From Chaetoceros tenuissimus (taxonomy: Eukaryota; Bacillariophyta; Thalassiosirophyceae; Chaetocerotales; Chaetocerotaceae): a stretch of DNA of 64,000 bases. Shown here piece after piece: positions 10,330-21,950 of the stretch; within the stretch, counting starts at the first letter, position 1, and each line of letters starts with the position of its first letter. Position numbers and translations under genes: made by a program. The DNA is taken from assembly GCA_021927905.1 (NCBI GenBank), contig BLLK01000045.1:434001-498000 (forward strand). The letters are read 5' to 3'. The notes below the pieces were generated by a model. The model had not been told where the DNA came from. It did not search any database and worked only from the letters and a program-made list of their open reading frames with translations.

Positions 10330-12597
10330 ATGAAATCTATCAGCAGCATTAGCAGTATCAGATCATTGCAATCTTCTTCAATGGTCATGGAGAAGGTACT
10401 AGGAGGCAATGCTTCCAGTAGCGATTTGTCACGAGTTCAAAGCAATGGGATTTTCGCAACAAATATGAGGCGGAACAAGTCTGGTTTTTCATCTATCAGC
10501 ATGCCTAACATGTATTCACATGACGCAACTTGTAGGGTGACGTCGCTTGACCTTGATTCAAGTGAAAATTCCTCAAAAAATTTTCAATTTACTGATTGTT
10601 CCTACGACAATTCGATGGAAGACAATAGGATCAGTATTGGAAGCTTATTCTTCGCAGTTCGAGACCAAGTTCCAAAGCAACCATCTTTCACTGAGGGAAT
10701 GGAATTCTTTTCTTGTCCGCTCTTTTCCAATGGAACTGGACCTCTAGGAATCTCAAAGATTCACGCTGAGAGTATAACTTGCTTCAATCGTGGTATCAAG
10801 AAAGTGCAAGAAGGAGACGACAGACGTGGCATTGTCTATTTCAAACAGTCCTGTCAAACACTTGAAGACAGCCCATGCAATCTAATGACTGATATCCTTC
10901 AAGCTATTTATAAACTGAACATAGGGCACTCTCATTGGCGCCTGAAGGAAATTGACCTCTCGATATCCGCCTACAAGGGATGCGCGACTATATTTAGCAA
11001 GTCTTACAAAGAAGCCTCCTCTCCTCGTGAAGAGTTGAGGCATCTGTGTTTGCTTAGCAAGTGGATTGGAGCAGCTGCGATAAATTGCATTGCAGTTGCT
11101 AACCTTCAAACACTCCCTGTGGATGAGACTTTGTTCAGCGACAAAATCCGTGAATGCGAGATACTTCTTTCAAGTTCTGTGAAAACTCTGAAAATCAGCT
11201 CTTCCCACTTTTCCCCACTTTTCGGTGATGATAGATTCTTTGAATTATTGGCGACATTTTCCAACAATCTTGGAAGAGTGCACTATTGTGCTGATCGTTT
11301 GGAAGCCGCATATGAATTGTATCAAGAGTCCCTTGAGTTGCGGTCTCAAATGGTACGAGTTTATAAGCCGGACGTTGCTGTTCTATTTTACAACATGGGC
11401 CAAGTATGCAATGCCAATCAAAACTATGAAAAGGCATTTTCTTTCTACAACAAATTCCTCAGTTCTATCAACGCGGAATGGGGATTTGGAAATGAGACTG
11501 CCGTCAGGGGTGTTCTCGATCTCGCTGATGTTTGTTTGCGTATGGAATCAGGTTACGACAAAGCCGAGGAAGCGCTTAGTTGCTGCCTTGTAGATAGACT
11601 TTCAGATTCTTTGAAGGTCCAAGTTCTAGATAAACTAGGTCATATCCTAGTTCTCCAAAGTAACCTCGAGAAAGCACTGGAAGTTTTCCACGAAAGTATC
11701 TTGGTAGAGAGACAATTTCGAGGCGAAGGATCAAATATCAACGTTGTCACCAAGTGCTATAGTATCGCCATGATCCTCACAGAAAATGGGTTTCTATGTG
11801 AAGCTCATTGCATATTTGAGAAAACTCTCAAATTTCTTGAAGACATGAAGCAGGTACCAAGTCTCGAAGACTTTGTCAAAAGAACTAGCATTGAAATCAG
11901 AAACGCGATGGCTTCTATTTGGAAGGAGCTAGATGATTTCTCCAAGGCTGAGAAAGAATTGCTCATCGCTTTAGAGTTGAAGCGTGAGCATTATGGTCCT
12001 GATCATTATGAATTATCTAGCACCCTTAATAGCTTGGGGTTGGTGCAGTACGCGCTCGGAAACTTCCACTCGGCTCTGAATTCCTTTATCCAATGTCGTA
12101 CGATTCGTACACAGTCTCCAGAGTCTAGCACGCAGTCTCTCCTATCAATAACCTACAATATCGCCGGTATTTACAAAAGCATTGGCGAGTATGAACTTGC
12201 TCTTTCTTCATTTCAAGAAGTTCTCTCAGCCGAACGGTCTGGTCCTATCTCTGATCCCCAAGATATCGTTAATAATTTTTTCCAAATGTTCTCAGTTTAT
12301 AAAAGCATGAACAGGGAGGAAGAAGGAATACCTCATCTTCGTGAGGCAACCCGTTTCTGTGCAACCTACAAGGCCGAAATTTCCAATGAACTTGGGATTA
12401 CTGTCTACTGTGCTCTTGGAAATGTCCTATTAATGAATGACAATAAGAAGGAAGCTCTAGAGTTATACACAACTTCCATGAAACTTTTTGATTGGCAGGA
12501 AGAAAACTTCTACCTCTTTTCTGATAAAATGAACTCAATGATGCTATCAAAGGTAACCCAGAATCAGCCATTAGTTGATTCAGCACCGGCAGCTTAA
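10330..12597 (+). CDS. Tetratricopeptide-repeat protein (kinesin-light-chain-like TPR)
   Basis: A 755-residue protein without introns. The first 130 residues are Ser/Asn-rich and probably disordered, and include the cluster MKSISSISSIRSL. From about residue 150 to 720 the sequence is made of helical pairs with TPR spacing. Examples are ALFYNMGQVCNANQNYEKAF, VLDKLGHILVLQSNLEKALE, SSTLNSLGLVQYALGNFHSAL and ITYNIAGIYKSIGEYELAL. The 42-residue spacing and LxxLG..Y...G....A pattern resemble kinesin light chain/NPHP3-type repeats, a large family in diatoms. No catalytic domain, signal peptide or membrane segment is visible. It is likely a protein-protein scaffold with an unknown partner. Confidence 0.8.
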   Translation: MKSISSISSIRSLQSSSMVMEKVLGGNASSSDLSRVQSNGIFATNMRRNKSGFSSISMPNMYSHDATCRVTSLDLDSSENSSKNFQFTDCSYDNSMEDNRISIGSLFFAVRDQVPKQPSFTEGMEFFSCPLFSNGTGPLGISKIHAESITCFNRGIKKVQEGDDRRGIVYFKQSCQTLEDSPCNLMTDILQAIYKLNIGHSHWRLKEIDLSISAYKGCATIFSKSYKEASSPREELRHLCLLSKWIGAAAINCIAVANLQTLPVDETLFSDKIRECEILLSSSVKTLKISSSHFSPLFGDDRFFELLATFSNNLGRVHYCADRLEAAYELYQESLELRSQMVRVYKPDVAVLFYNMGQVCNANQNYEKAFSFYNKFLSSINAEWGFGNETAVRGVLDLADVCLRMESGYDKAEEALSCCLVDRLSDSLKVQVLDKLGHILVLQSNLEKALEVFHESILVERQFRGEGSNINVVTKCYSIAMILTENGFLCEAHCIFEKTLKFLEDMKQVPSLEDFVKRTSIEIRNAMASIWKELDDFSKAEKELLIALELKREHYGPDHYELSSTLNSLGLVQYALGNFHSALNSFIQCRTIRTQSPESSTQSLLSITYNIAGIYKSIGEYELALSSFQEVLSAERSGPISDPQDIVNNFFQMFSVYKSMNREEEGIPHLREATRFCATYKAEISNELGITVYCALGNVLLMNDNKKEALELYTTSMKLFDWQEENFYLFSDKMNSMMLSKVTQNQPLVDSAPAA

Positions 12598-13037
12598 TAC
12601 AATTTTTCAAAATTTTTGAACATAGAATAAAGAAACTACACATCAATAGCATAGATATAATATAATTTAAAATAGAATGAATATAGCTTCAAAGTTAGAA
12701 TAATGATTATAGCCTATATTCATCAAATATATAGTACAGCCACTACGACAGCTAAATCGTAAGTAAAGCTTGGAAAAAAGAGAGATTATTTTCTCTTCTT
12801 TCGATCAGTCGTCATCGAGATTTTAAAAGTGCAAGCTGTGTTTCGAGAATCGAAGAATTATCATGATGAGTATATAGACGTCTCTCAGTCATACCTATCT
12901 GAGTGATGGATGCCCGTAAATCTTCTTATTTTAAAATTGAGGGATGCAGGAGGGATTTTATCATAGTTTCTACAAAAGAAAGCTTTCAACTCTCGTTGAT
13001 GCATTTGTCCAAGCTTTTACAACAATCTCTAAATAAA
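12598..13037. other. Convergent intergenic region with no gene seen
   Basis: These 440 bp contain the 3' ends of the TPR gene and of the mitochondrial carrier gene. The sequence is AT-rich and holds only short open frames with no recognisable protein features. Confidence 0.4.
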
Positions 13038-13913
13038 TTAATGTTCTTTGCTCAGTTGAATAAATGCATCAGTGAAAAAGAGAGTGCTTGCCACCGGAAT
13101 ACTGACAGCAACCAAGTTCTTGAACATTCCTCTGAACAAAAACTTAAATCCTAATTCACTCTTGAGCTTCTGTACCGTATCCATTAGACTCAAATTTGTT
13201 TTAAACATTTCATTTCGAATTACGTCGCATGGGTTTGTCAACACAGCTCCTGCAACACCAGCTGTTGCACTTTTCAATGCTGATCTTATCAGTTGACCCG
13301 TTTTGGCACTTGAAGAATCTGGATCAACTTGAGGAAGAACGCCTTCCATATAATCTTTGACAATAATGGCTGTACAATATTTAGGAACAGTTTTCAATAT
13401 CCCAGCTGATGTCCCATGCCATAATCCACGCAGTCCATAGTTGGAATAAATAAAACTGATTGACTCTCGTATATTTTTCATGTTCGATTCTGGATTCTGC
13501 AGTGTAATACTTGCACGAACTACTGGTTGATTGACACATTGAACAAAGATACTTGTAACGAGAGGCGGAGTCAATGTTATGACTGAAGAAGGAAGATTTG
13601 GAAACTTGTTTTCCAATACTTCTTTTCCATAGTCGCTCCCCCAGAAAATTGCAGCACGAGCCCAAGTCATTCCAAGAATCGTTGCAACCATCCCTTTATA
13701 CGGCGGACAAAATGCATGAACATAACCCCGAGCTGCTACTGGCACGTTTTCTATAAATGGTCTAATGGTTATTGGAATATTAACATTTGCCACTGTGAAT
13801 CCAGACTGGCCAATAGCTGATGCTCTCCACAGTGGATAGTTGATCATTGCTGATAACGATGATGCAGAAAGATAGCAATATGGATGGTCTCTTGCTAATG
13901 CCCCGCCCCCCAT
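13038..13913 (-). CDS. Mitochondrial carrier family (SLC25) protein
   Basis: A 291-residue protein, the normal size for three carrier repeats of about 100 residues. The clearest signature is in the third repeat, TNPCDVIRNEM (P-x-D-x-x-R). The first two repeats keep the proline kink but lose the acidic residue (INYPLWRAS and VNQPVVRAS), so the matrix salt-bridge network is incomplete. Glycine-rich GLRGLWHGTSAGILKTVP and FKFLFRGMFKNLVAVSIP are the expected even-helix motifs. It probably sits in the mitochondrial inner membrane. The substrate cannot be inferred, and the degenerate signatures suggest an unusual carrier. It is divergent from the tepsin-like gene. Confidence 0.82.
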   Translation of the reverse strand: MGGGALARDHPYCYLSASSLSAMINYPLWRASAIGQSGFTVANVNIPITIRPFIENVPVAARGYVHAFCPPYKGMVATILGMTWARAAIFWGSDYGKEVLENKFPNLPSSVITLTPPLVTSIFVQCVNQPVVRASITLQNPESNMKNIRESISFIYSNYGLRGLWHGTSAGILKTVPKYCTAIIVKDYMEGVLPQVDPDSSSAKTGQLIRSALKSATAGVAGAVLTNPCDVIRNEMFKTNLSLMDTVQKLKSELGFKFLFRGMFKNLVAVSIPVASTLFFTDAFIQLSKEH

Positions 13914-14459
13914 TGCTAAAACCTATGTCTAGTCTCTTCTATACTGTGTTTCTATGTTTAGTTGAGGTGATTTCGAGCAGTTTTGGAGTGTAAGAAACTG
14001 CAGGAATTAATGGTCATTCAATGCAAAAATTGTGTGCGTTGTACGTTTTGTGTTTTGTGTGATGGACAATGATACAGGGTAAGTACGTACGGGATCGAAG
14101 AAAAAAAGGGGGGTTAGGGTTGAGAAAGAGAAAGAAAAGGAAAGGGAAAACAAATTAACACACAGTATATGAAGTACGTACTACATTACGAAGCTGATAG
14201 AAGCAAGCAAAAAGCTGCAAGCTGCGCTCTCCTCTTCCAAAAGCTCGCCACACTCTCTCCATCATCATTGCATTGGTGCATTGTAATTCAAATCTTTTCT
14301 CATTGCTAGCTGCAGTGCTGCATATCATCTCCCGTCGAGCCAAACCTAACAAAAGAAACTACATCTGCATGTATCCTAACTGAATTCTGCATTCTTAGTA
14401 AAAATAGCACATCACAAAACACATCCTGAAACCAAAAACTTCAATCACAACTTATCAAA
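13914..14459. promoter_or_regulatory. Divergent promoter region, mitochondrial carrier / tepsin-like
   Basis: A 546-bp region between divergent start codons. It holds purine-rich tracts around 14100-14150 (AAAAAAAGGGGGG and GAAAGAGAAAGAAAAGGAAAGG) and a GTACGTAC palindrome near 14083. No separate gene is supported. Confidence 0.35.
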
Positions 14460-16879
14460 ATGGCTGACCGAAATGCACTTGCGAGAGCAACTGAACAATC
14501 ATCATCACCGACACCAGGATACCTATACAATGATATCGCAAAACAATCTGCAACTTCTCCATCTATATCTGCAGAAATCTTGTCATATCTAATGAGGCGT
14601 CTAGCTAAGAACAATGCACATGTAAAGTACAAGGTACTCAAAGTCATCGCCATGGTCTGTGAAAATCCTAATTCCAGAGGTGTATTCAAAAGAGCAATTG
14701 TACAAGATACTCAGGCAATTAAGGACATCAAAGATTGTTTGAATTACAGAGGCAAACCTGATCCTGTTCATGGAGATCAGCTTTCTGAAAAAGTGCGGGC
14801 TCAGGCAAAGGAAACTTTGGACGCAGTTTACAGTGATGAACCTTCTAGTTCGCAGATGAATAGTATGTCTTCTTCAGGATTTGGATCTGGAGGGGGGATG
14901 GGATCTGGTGGATATGGTGGTGCTTCTTCTGGTGGGTATGGAGGATATAGTGGAGCATCATCGTCCAATAGTGGTAATATGGGAGGAGGACCGAAAAAAA
15001 TGGAAGGTATTGGTAACCCAATGTTTAAAGATCCTAGACTCGAACAAAGTACATCAAAGGGTATTGGTGAAATGACGATTGGCGATGTTGCTTCGGCAGC
15101 TGTTGAAGGTTTCAGAGGAATCATAAAGGACCCACTCGCGAGAAATATTCCTGGAGCAAGTAATTCTCATGGCAGACCAAATAGTGTTGGTGGTGGTTAT
15201 GGCGGACCAAGTGGAGGGGTAAGTATATTTTTTTATACTGCTTCCATACATTTATTTGTATTTTTGAAAGTGTTTGATCTGACGTTATCCGACGCATTTT
15301 CTGCTTCGTAAAACTGTAGTGGAATAGTGCTCCTCCTGGCCAAGCACAATTGGCATCAGCGACAAATGGACAGTGGACAATGGCATCTAATCGTGGACCA
15401 ACTGCAATCTCATCGGAGACATATAAATCTGGATCAAACAATGTCGCATCAGGTATTGGAGGTTCTTGGGGACCTTCAAGTAGTGGTCCATCAGTTGCTG
15501 CACAATCGAGAATGGCAGCAAATGGGCCACCTACCAATCATACCCCAGTTGTGAATATTACGGGACATCCTGGAGAAGCAAACATGAGTGGAACATACGA
15601 AAAGAATTTAATTATGGAACTATGTCCACCAGGTGGTATGAAACCTGAACCGCCAGCTGATAAACTTGCAAACTTTTGTAGATCGCTTCCAGATCTGAAC
15701 TCTGATTTAATTTGCCCCGCACTTCTAGATTTGTTGGAGGATGGACAGCCTTGGATAATTAGAGCAAAAGTACTCTGTGTTATGGAAAAATGTGTTGTAG
15801 TAGGAGATGAAATTGCGAAAACCTCTGGAAATAATGTATATGCGGACTTTTTCCATATGTGCCATGAAGAAATTACTCCATTGGCAAGTCATGCAAGAGC
15901 AGCAGTTCGAGAACCTGCGAAAAGAGTATGTAGAAAGCTTGGACTAGACATGCCTGCATTTGCCTCCACACCTGCACCTTCTAGGCCTAGTACAAGCGTA
16001 TCTGTTGCACCTGCTGTACAACCTCCGCAGCCAGCTGTAGAAGCATCCGACCTACTAGATTTCGGTGACGAACCAGAAGCTCCACCTGCTGCTCAACCTG
16101 CTGTTCCTCCTCCACCAGTTCCAACTACTGCACCACCTGCCCCTCCAGTAGATAATTCCAACTCGTCTTCAAGTCTTTTTGGAGGAATGACAATGAAATC
16201 AACAGCACCAGCACCGGCTGTATCTAAATCAGTACCTGCTGCACCAGCTCCTCAACCATCTGCAGATGCTGATTTCTTTGGTGTCGGGGAAGAGAGTAGT
16301 CAAAGTGTTGCTGTAACTCAATCTGCTCCAGCTCAACCTAGTCAAGATAGTCTTTTTGGTGATATCGATGTGAAGTCAGAGGAAGTTGCAATATCCGAGC
16401 CAGCTGCTCCTGTACCAGCTCCTGCCCCAGCTGCGTCTGGTTTTAGCTTCATCAACTCAGGCAGTGCACCAGCTAAAGCACCTGTAGAGGCTGCAGTGCC
16501 TCCAAAGCCTGCAGCAGCTTCTTTCGATCCGCTTCTAAGTTTAGGCCCAGCTGGATCTACAACATCCGCGAAACCACAAGGTATGCCGCAAATGGCAATG
16601 ACACCTCAAATGGCTATGGTTATGCAGCAACAACAGCAACAAATTATGATGATGCAGGCTCAGATGCAGCAGATGCAAATGGCTGGAGGCAACAATGCTC
16701 AGAGATTTCCAGTCCAACAAAGACAAGCCTCAAATGGTTCCATGGGAGTTATGGGCGGTATGGGCGGTCACGGAGTTGCTACAAGCTTCGCATTCATGGA
16801 TGATCCTAATAAAGCAAAGAAGGACGCATCAAACAAAAAGTTTGATTTCATTCAAGATGCCATGAAGAGTGCAAAGTAA
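14460..16879 (+). CDS. Tepsin/MTV1-like ENTH-VHS clathrin/AP-4 accessory protein
   Basis: Exons 14460-15218 and 15320-16879 are joined over a 101-bp phase-0 intron (GTAAGT...TGTAG) to give 772 residues. Residues 1-127 form an ENTH-type helical domain with tepsin hallmarks: TPGYLYNDIAK, HVKYKVLKVIAMVCENP and PDPVHGDQLSEKVRAQAKETL. A Gly/Ser-rich linker follows. Residues about 340-460 form a second VHS-like helical domain (KLANFCRSLPDLN, WIIRAKVLCVMEKC), as in plant MTV1 and animal tepsin. The C-terminal part is Pro/Ala/Gln-rich and contains DLLDFGDEPE plus SLFG and DFFG elements that resemble clathrin- and adaptor-binding peptides. The family acts on trans-Golgi vesicles with AP-4 or clathrin. 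The AP-4 link here is by homology only. Confidence 0.85.
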
Positions 16880-16966
16880 GTTACTAGAGCGCATAATGAT
16901 CGTGAACTAATACAAGTATAATCTTAAAGTTATCTATTAGCAAAGTAGATATATTTGATGATACCG

Positions 16967-19794
16967 CTACTGAATACTCATTTGCTGGAGATCGCGTAGC
17001 ATTTCGGGTGGTCGAGGTGGTTCACAAGAAGGGTATACATTTATGTCAATGCCACTTTCCTTGAATATTTCATCTCCCCATTTGATGTAGTTAACATTAG
17101 CTCCGAGAATCTCATCGCGAAACATGTCGTCAGATGACTCTAATGAGTTTTCTCCCATGTTGCTTGTATTTGGGTCAAAAATTTCTGTTGCTAATACATC
17201 ATTCTGTTTTCTCGATCCCTCAATCGCCGGAATGTTTTTTCGTAAGGTGTCATCAATTATAATTCTTTCGGTACTTAAACCTGTATTCATGACACTATTG
17301 TTTCGAAGCAATTCATTACGGTCAATGTCATGTCCTTTCCTAGTTAAGATGCTCTTGTCGTGTTCATTACTGAAGCGTAATTTCAATCTACCCATGATAT
17401 GATCTCTTTCAGATTTATATATCTTGGCAGAATTACAATCAATCTTGTGTTTAGCCACTATTTTGTCAACTTCGCTATTGGGATACTTAGTGCGAAGATT
17501 GCACAGAATGTTGCAAAGGTTTCTAGTATGTGTGAAAGCTGAATCAAGTTTTTCAACAAGGGTTCTATCCCATGTATCGTCTATTTCTCTCAATGATTGA
17601 TCAAAGATTGAAGTAATCGCTGCTATCAAAGACCGCGATCCTTGGAAGTAGTCCAACAATAAATGAGTTTCACTAATCATTTTTTCCTCGTTCGTTGAAG
17701 TGAACGCAGTGTTTATCATTTCATTTTCTGATGCTCCTGACGATTTATCCAAGCATGTTATGGCTTCTCTTTCATTCGATGATTTGAAGTAGACATATCC
17801 CAAATATCTATGTAGTAATGATAAGTGAGATCGCAGCTCTAATCTTTCTAATTCTATGTTGTCGCTCTCACAAATGATATTCTGAGCTCGTAAAGCTAAT
17901 GCATCTTTCTTTGCTCTATTCAGGTTCAAAATAGACTTTCTGAGTAGTGATACATACTCTTTTTGCTTACTACTCATCTGAATACTTTTAATTTTCATCA
18001 ATAATAGTTCAGATTGGTCATAGTAAGTAATTCCAATATTCGTAAAGGCTCTACTTCGACAGAGAAGACTACTCCGTTTGCGTTGTTTGTATCCCTCTGA
18101 GTTTCTATCACCACTTATTGTCTCATTAATCTGGATTTGGTCATGAATGATTTGTAAAGCATCTTTGAAATACTTTTCAGCACGTGACAGAAAAATATGT
18201 CTTTGTGGATATTGAGGGAAAAAATTACTAAAATCAATGTAAAGATTCCCTAACTCAACAAGGCCCTGTCGCAATATCTCTTTACTTATCCAAGACTGGC
18301 AAGAGTAGAGTTAGAGTCATTCAGAATTAAAATGTGTTTCATAGAGTAATGTATACTTACTTCAATATCAGGTGATTTCGTACGCTTTGCTGCAGATTTG
18401 TATTCAAGAACTTCCTCCTCTTTTGCCCGGATTTCCTCTAAATGATCTGACAGCTCCTCAGTGTAAATATCCATATTAGCAACCTCAGCTGGAAGTAATT
18501 CTCGAACTTCGTCCTGGTAGGCAGTCATTTTTGTGCCTTCCTCTTCAGCTTCAAGTACTTCTCGCTTTTTCTGTAAAGCTTCATGATCTACTCCATGTTT
18601 TCGCTTAATTTCATGAATTGACTCTTCCTTTTTTGTTAGACTTGCAGATACTTTTTTTGTTTTCATTTTTATACCCTTTCCGGCTGAATCATTTTTTGAA
18701 TTATTCGTGGACTTTTTGTTTAGATCGTGTTCCTCATCTTCGTCACTACTACTATCATCGATGATACGCTTCCTTTTCTTGGATGAATTCTTCGAGCCCA
18801 AGTCTGGTAATTTGAAGTTTTGCTTCCAATCGTTAATGGATGCATTATTTGGTAAAGCACCTCTATCATCAATACCTGAAAAATCATTTCCTTCTCTCTT
18901 AATTTCAAATTTCGAAACACCAAGAAAGTTTGATGTTAACTCAAGACGTTCAAATTTGTCTTCTTTCACCATGAATAGATCCACATTTCCTTTAATTGTC
19001 AACATCTTTTCGGTAGCTTGAAGAAAATTGGAGCGAATCTTCTCCAGCCTTTGTTGTAGATCTTTTGTCTCGTTATTGTGGGAGTCAAATGAGTTTTCAA
19101 ATATTTCAGCACCATTTTCAATAAGCTTATTCCATATCTTTTCTCTTGCTTCAGATGAATCACTACTGTTCTTGAATTGTTCATACATAACATCTGACAT
19201 TTGTGTATTCCTACAACATAAGCGAAGCATATCAAGTAGTCTCCTCCTTACACCTACTTCCTCATTATAAAATTCATCCCATCCAGAACCAGAATATCCC
19301 AATTCCGATTTAAACTCTTTGGTATAGCCATCACCGCGCTTTTTCACTGTTGACAGTCTTGATTTGAATTGCCGCTGATTTTCTGCCATTTTCACGTCTC
19401 CTTTATGTCTACATTCTCCACTTGTCAATAGAACGAAGCCATCACGAAGTTGAAGATATGATGTGAAGAAACACTCTAGAATCTTTTGCAAGTTTTTCCA
19501 TATGTCATTGGGGCTCGCACCTACCATCATCTTTTTTATATGAGACATTGATTCATCACAAAGATGCGAAAATGCATGTATACCATTTTCAAGGGACGAC
19601 CTTTTGATGTATAGAGTGTGCAATATATGAGTTGCATGCTTTGTGAGTGACAGGGCACGATCACAGTTTACTTTGTGTTGGGAACATAGAGCTCCATACT
19701 TTTTTGTTAATCTTTTCTCATGCCGCTTGAGGAATTTCTTGATACAATTTTCAAACGCATCAATCTCTAATGAGGGGATGTTGGAATCTGACAT
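16967..19794 (-). CDS. Large protein of unknown function, 920 aa, acidic/KKRKR middle
   Basis: Exons 18361-19794 and 16967-18295 (minus strand) are joined over a 65-bp phase-0 intron (18296-18360, GTAAGT...CCAG). I do not recognise the family. The N-terminal 270 residues are helical with many Cys. Residues about 340-400 are low-complexity, with KKRKRIIDDSSSDEDEEHD, a likely nuclear-localisation signal plus acidic patch. Residues about 400-470 look like a charged coiled coil (EVLEAEEEGTKMTAYQDEV). The part after the intron has helical hairpins of TPR-like appearance (LVELGNLYIDFSNFF, FKDALQIIHDQIQ). The C-terminal tail contains the proline cluster CEPPRPPEML. A nuclear scaffold is a guess only. 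It is convergent with the tepsin-like gene, 87 bp away. Confidence 0.7.
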
Positions 19795-20519
19795 TTCAAT
19801 TTACTTGCGATTCTCTGAATGTTGGAAGTATCAGAATAAACCAATCATATGAGTAGTACAAATGGGTGTGGCAAGTGGCAAGAAATAGGTGGAGGTTTTG
19901 TAGTACAACAATAGTAGTTTTGTTTTAGAGAGAGAATGAGAGAATGCCTGTTTTCGTGCGTACAAGAAGTAAGGATAAAATCTAACGTCCATTAACCGCC
20001 TACACCTCCTCATTTTTCCAATTATTTCTGTCTGGTTCATCGGTTTGCTGTACTAGTCCGAATAAGAAACTTCATAGTGTAATGTGCTTTCGGTTGATTT
20101 ATTATCACATAACCTATTCATGAAACGCCCGTGGTTTAATATTTATGTAAGATAGTGTGGACTTATTTGCTATTCTCGAAAAGGGAGAAGAAAGACCCTG
20201 GGGAGGTAGGAGCAGCATTGGTTTCATACATGTTTAGATGTCAATGACTTCTAGATACGTCCAAGAAATAGAATTACTCCATAAGTATTTTGGAGAGCAA
20301 TGCCTTTAGCCTTACTTTTCTTTGATATTCTTTGGCAGTCGACATATTTCGTAGCTATTTAAGTATAGTCAAGTCAGATGAGAACCAAAAGACCTCTGAG
20401 ATCAATCTTGTCAAAAAAAATATTTCACTCGTCTTCATTTCGATGGATACTTTTTCTCATAATTTTCAATTTGACAATCTTGTAACGTACATCTTTCTAC
20501 TTTATCTACTACATTCATC
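19795..20519. promoter_or_regulatory. Intergenic region ahead of the first SKAPK-repeat gene
   Basis: About 725 bp between the divergent 920-aa gene and the SKAPK gene. It must hold both promoters. The sequence is AT-rich, with short open frames lacking any protein features. No repeat or RNA gene was seen. Confidence 0.35.
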
Positions 20520-20864
20520 ATGATTTCCATCCGTTCCATGTTCATCCTTGCAATCTGCCTTAGTGCTTTGATCTTGACCAGCGCTACTACTGATGTTGGA
20601 GAAGAAGCAGGTGGTGGACTTAGAAACTTGAAACACAAGCCTAAAGCTCCGGAGAGTACCAAGGCTCCAGAGGAAGGTCCGAAGAGTAGCAAGGCTCCAA
20701 AAACTGGGAAAGCTCCCAAAGGAGGAAGAAATTTGAAACACAAGACAAAATCAAGCAAAGCACCCAAGACAAAATCAAGCAAAGCGCCTAAGGACGAACC
20801 AAAAAAAACTAAGGCGCCTAAGGCTACGAAGGCACCAAAATCAAGTAAAGCACCGAAGGCATGA
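20520..20864 (+). CDS. Secreted lysine-rich SKAPK-repeat protein, silaffin-like candidate (copy 1)
   Basis: A 114-residue protein. Residues 1-22 are a clear signal peptide (SMFILAICLSALILTSA). The mature part is almost only Lys, Ala, Pro, Ser, Thr and Gly in repeated SSKAPK, TKAPK and GKAPK units, so lysines recur as K-x-x-K. The unit (G)RNLKHK occurs twice, at residues 35-40 and 70-75, and splits the mature chain into two lysine-rich segments. Silaffins of diatoms are secreted, Ser/Lys-rich, carry K-x-x-K lysine pairs modified with polyamines, and are cut at R-x-L sites (known). The match here is by composition and motif, not by alignment, so a role in silica or cell-wall formation is inference. 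A sister gene lies 1.1 kb downstream on the same strand. Confidence 0.8.
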   Translation: MISIRSMFILAICLSALILTSATTDVGEEAGGGLRNLKHKPKAPESTKAPEEGPKSSKAPKTGKAPKGGRNLKHKTKSSKAPKTKSSKAPKDEPKKTKAPKATKAPKSSKAPKA

Positions 20865-21950
20865 GCATCGAAAAATTTACCTGTAGATGGAGATGGAGCT
20901 GGAACAGATGGCTACAGAAGGTGCAGAATGTGTTGGATTACAACTGATCGAAGTGTGAAGGATATCTTGTGCGCAAGGTTGATCCTATGTGATAAAGATA
21001 TAACATGTGTAAAAGTAAGGACATTGTTATTACAAACATTATTTAGATGATATTCTTGAAAATGGCGAAGTTTCCTGCCTGCACATGCTCAACTTGACAA
21101 AGGCCAAGTAGAACTTGTCAAGTGAAGTGCAAATTGATATTTGGTGGGACAATAGTTTTGTATCAAATCAAGCTTCAATAAACTAAGTGGAAAGAATGAA
21201 GGGGAATCTAGAAATGTGGCGCAAATTGTTCTATGACTATCACGGTCATTGTTTGGACATCTTATTTTTCTATGCGCAAAGAGGAAAAGTATTGATTGTA
21301 GATTCAATCTGCACCACCCGTATTATTAGGACGGTATTTTTATATGGTACTAGATATACAAGAATTTGTCTACAACTATGTTGACGCCCATATCCAACCT
21401 TACATTTTCAAATACACAAACTAAAAGAAGAATCAAATTAGTAGGTATTACTTTCGTATGCACCTCATGCATATTCCTTCTCCCTCTTTTTCCTTTCCCT
21501 TTCTTTCTGTACGAATGAGGCTAAATAAAGGCATTGGACGTAAATAGCTTGAGGCTACTCAAAAAGATCTTGCTTCTATTTACACTCATATCAGCTTCAT
21601 GCGCATTACTTTTCAAATGTATACATTTGTAAATATTTTATAAATTATTCATTCCCTCTAGATGGCATATCTTTTGCATTCTATATTGATCTGGCCAAGT
21701 GGTTTCTCTAAGCTGAAAAAGATTTTCCTATGGTGTGGAAAAGACTTTAAATTCCATCTTCAAAATTCAAGATTCGGTAATTTTTCCTCTCTAGTCGTGC
21801 AAGATCGACAAGAAAATTTTGAATTCCGATATCTTTTGGGATGAAAAAGATTTTGATCAATCTTACCAAATCCAGTTGAGGAATGAAAGAAAGAACACTT
21901 CCTCTCATTTTTCCTGATTGGACTACAAAACTTCTATACATTTTCTCAAA
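20865..21950. other. Intergenic region between the two SKAPK-repeat genes
   Basis: About 1.09 kb, AT-rich, with no supported gene. A 9-bp perfect inverted repeat (ACTTGACAA at 21092-21100, TTGTCAAGT at 21115-21123, 14-nt loop) lies about 230 bp after the first SKAPK stop and could be a 3' UTR structure. The second gene's promoter must lie in the right half. Confidence 0.35.

Noticed and set aside
12903-13154. 83-codon open frame
   Set aside because: Overlaps the 3' end of the mitochondrial carrier on the other strand and lacks protein features.
16967-18295. Two separate genes at 16967-18274 and 18286-19794
   Set aside because: A clean phase-0 intron with GTAAGT and CCAG joins them, and the downstream part has no ATG at its head.
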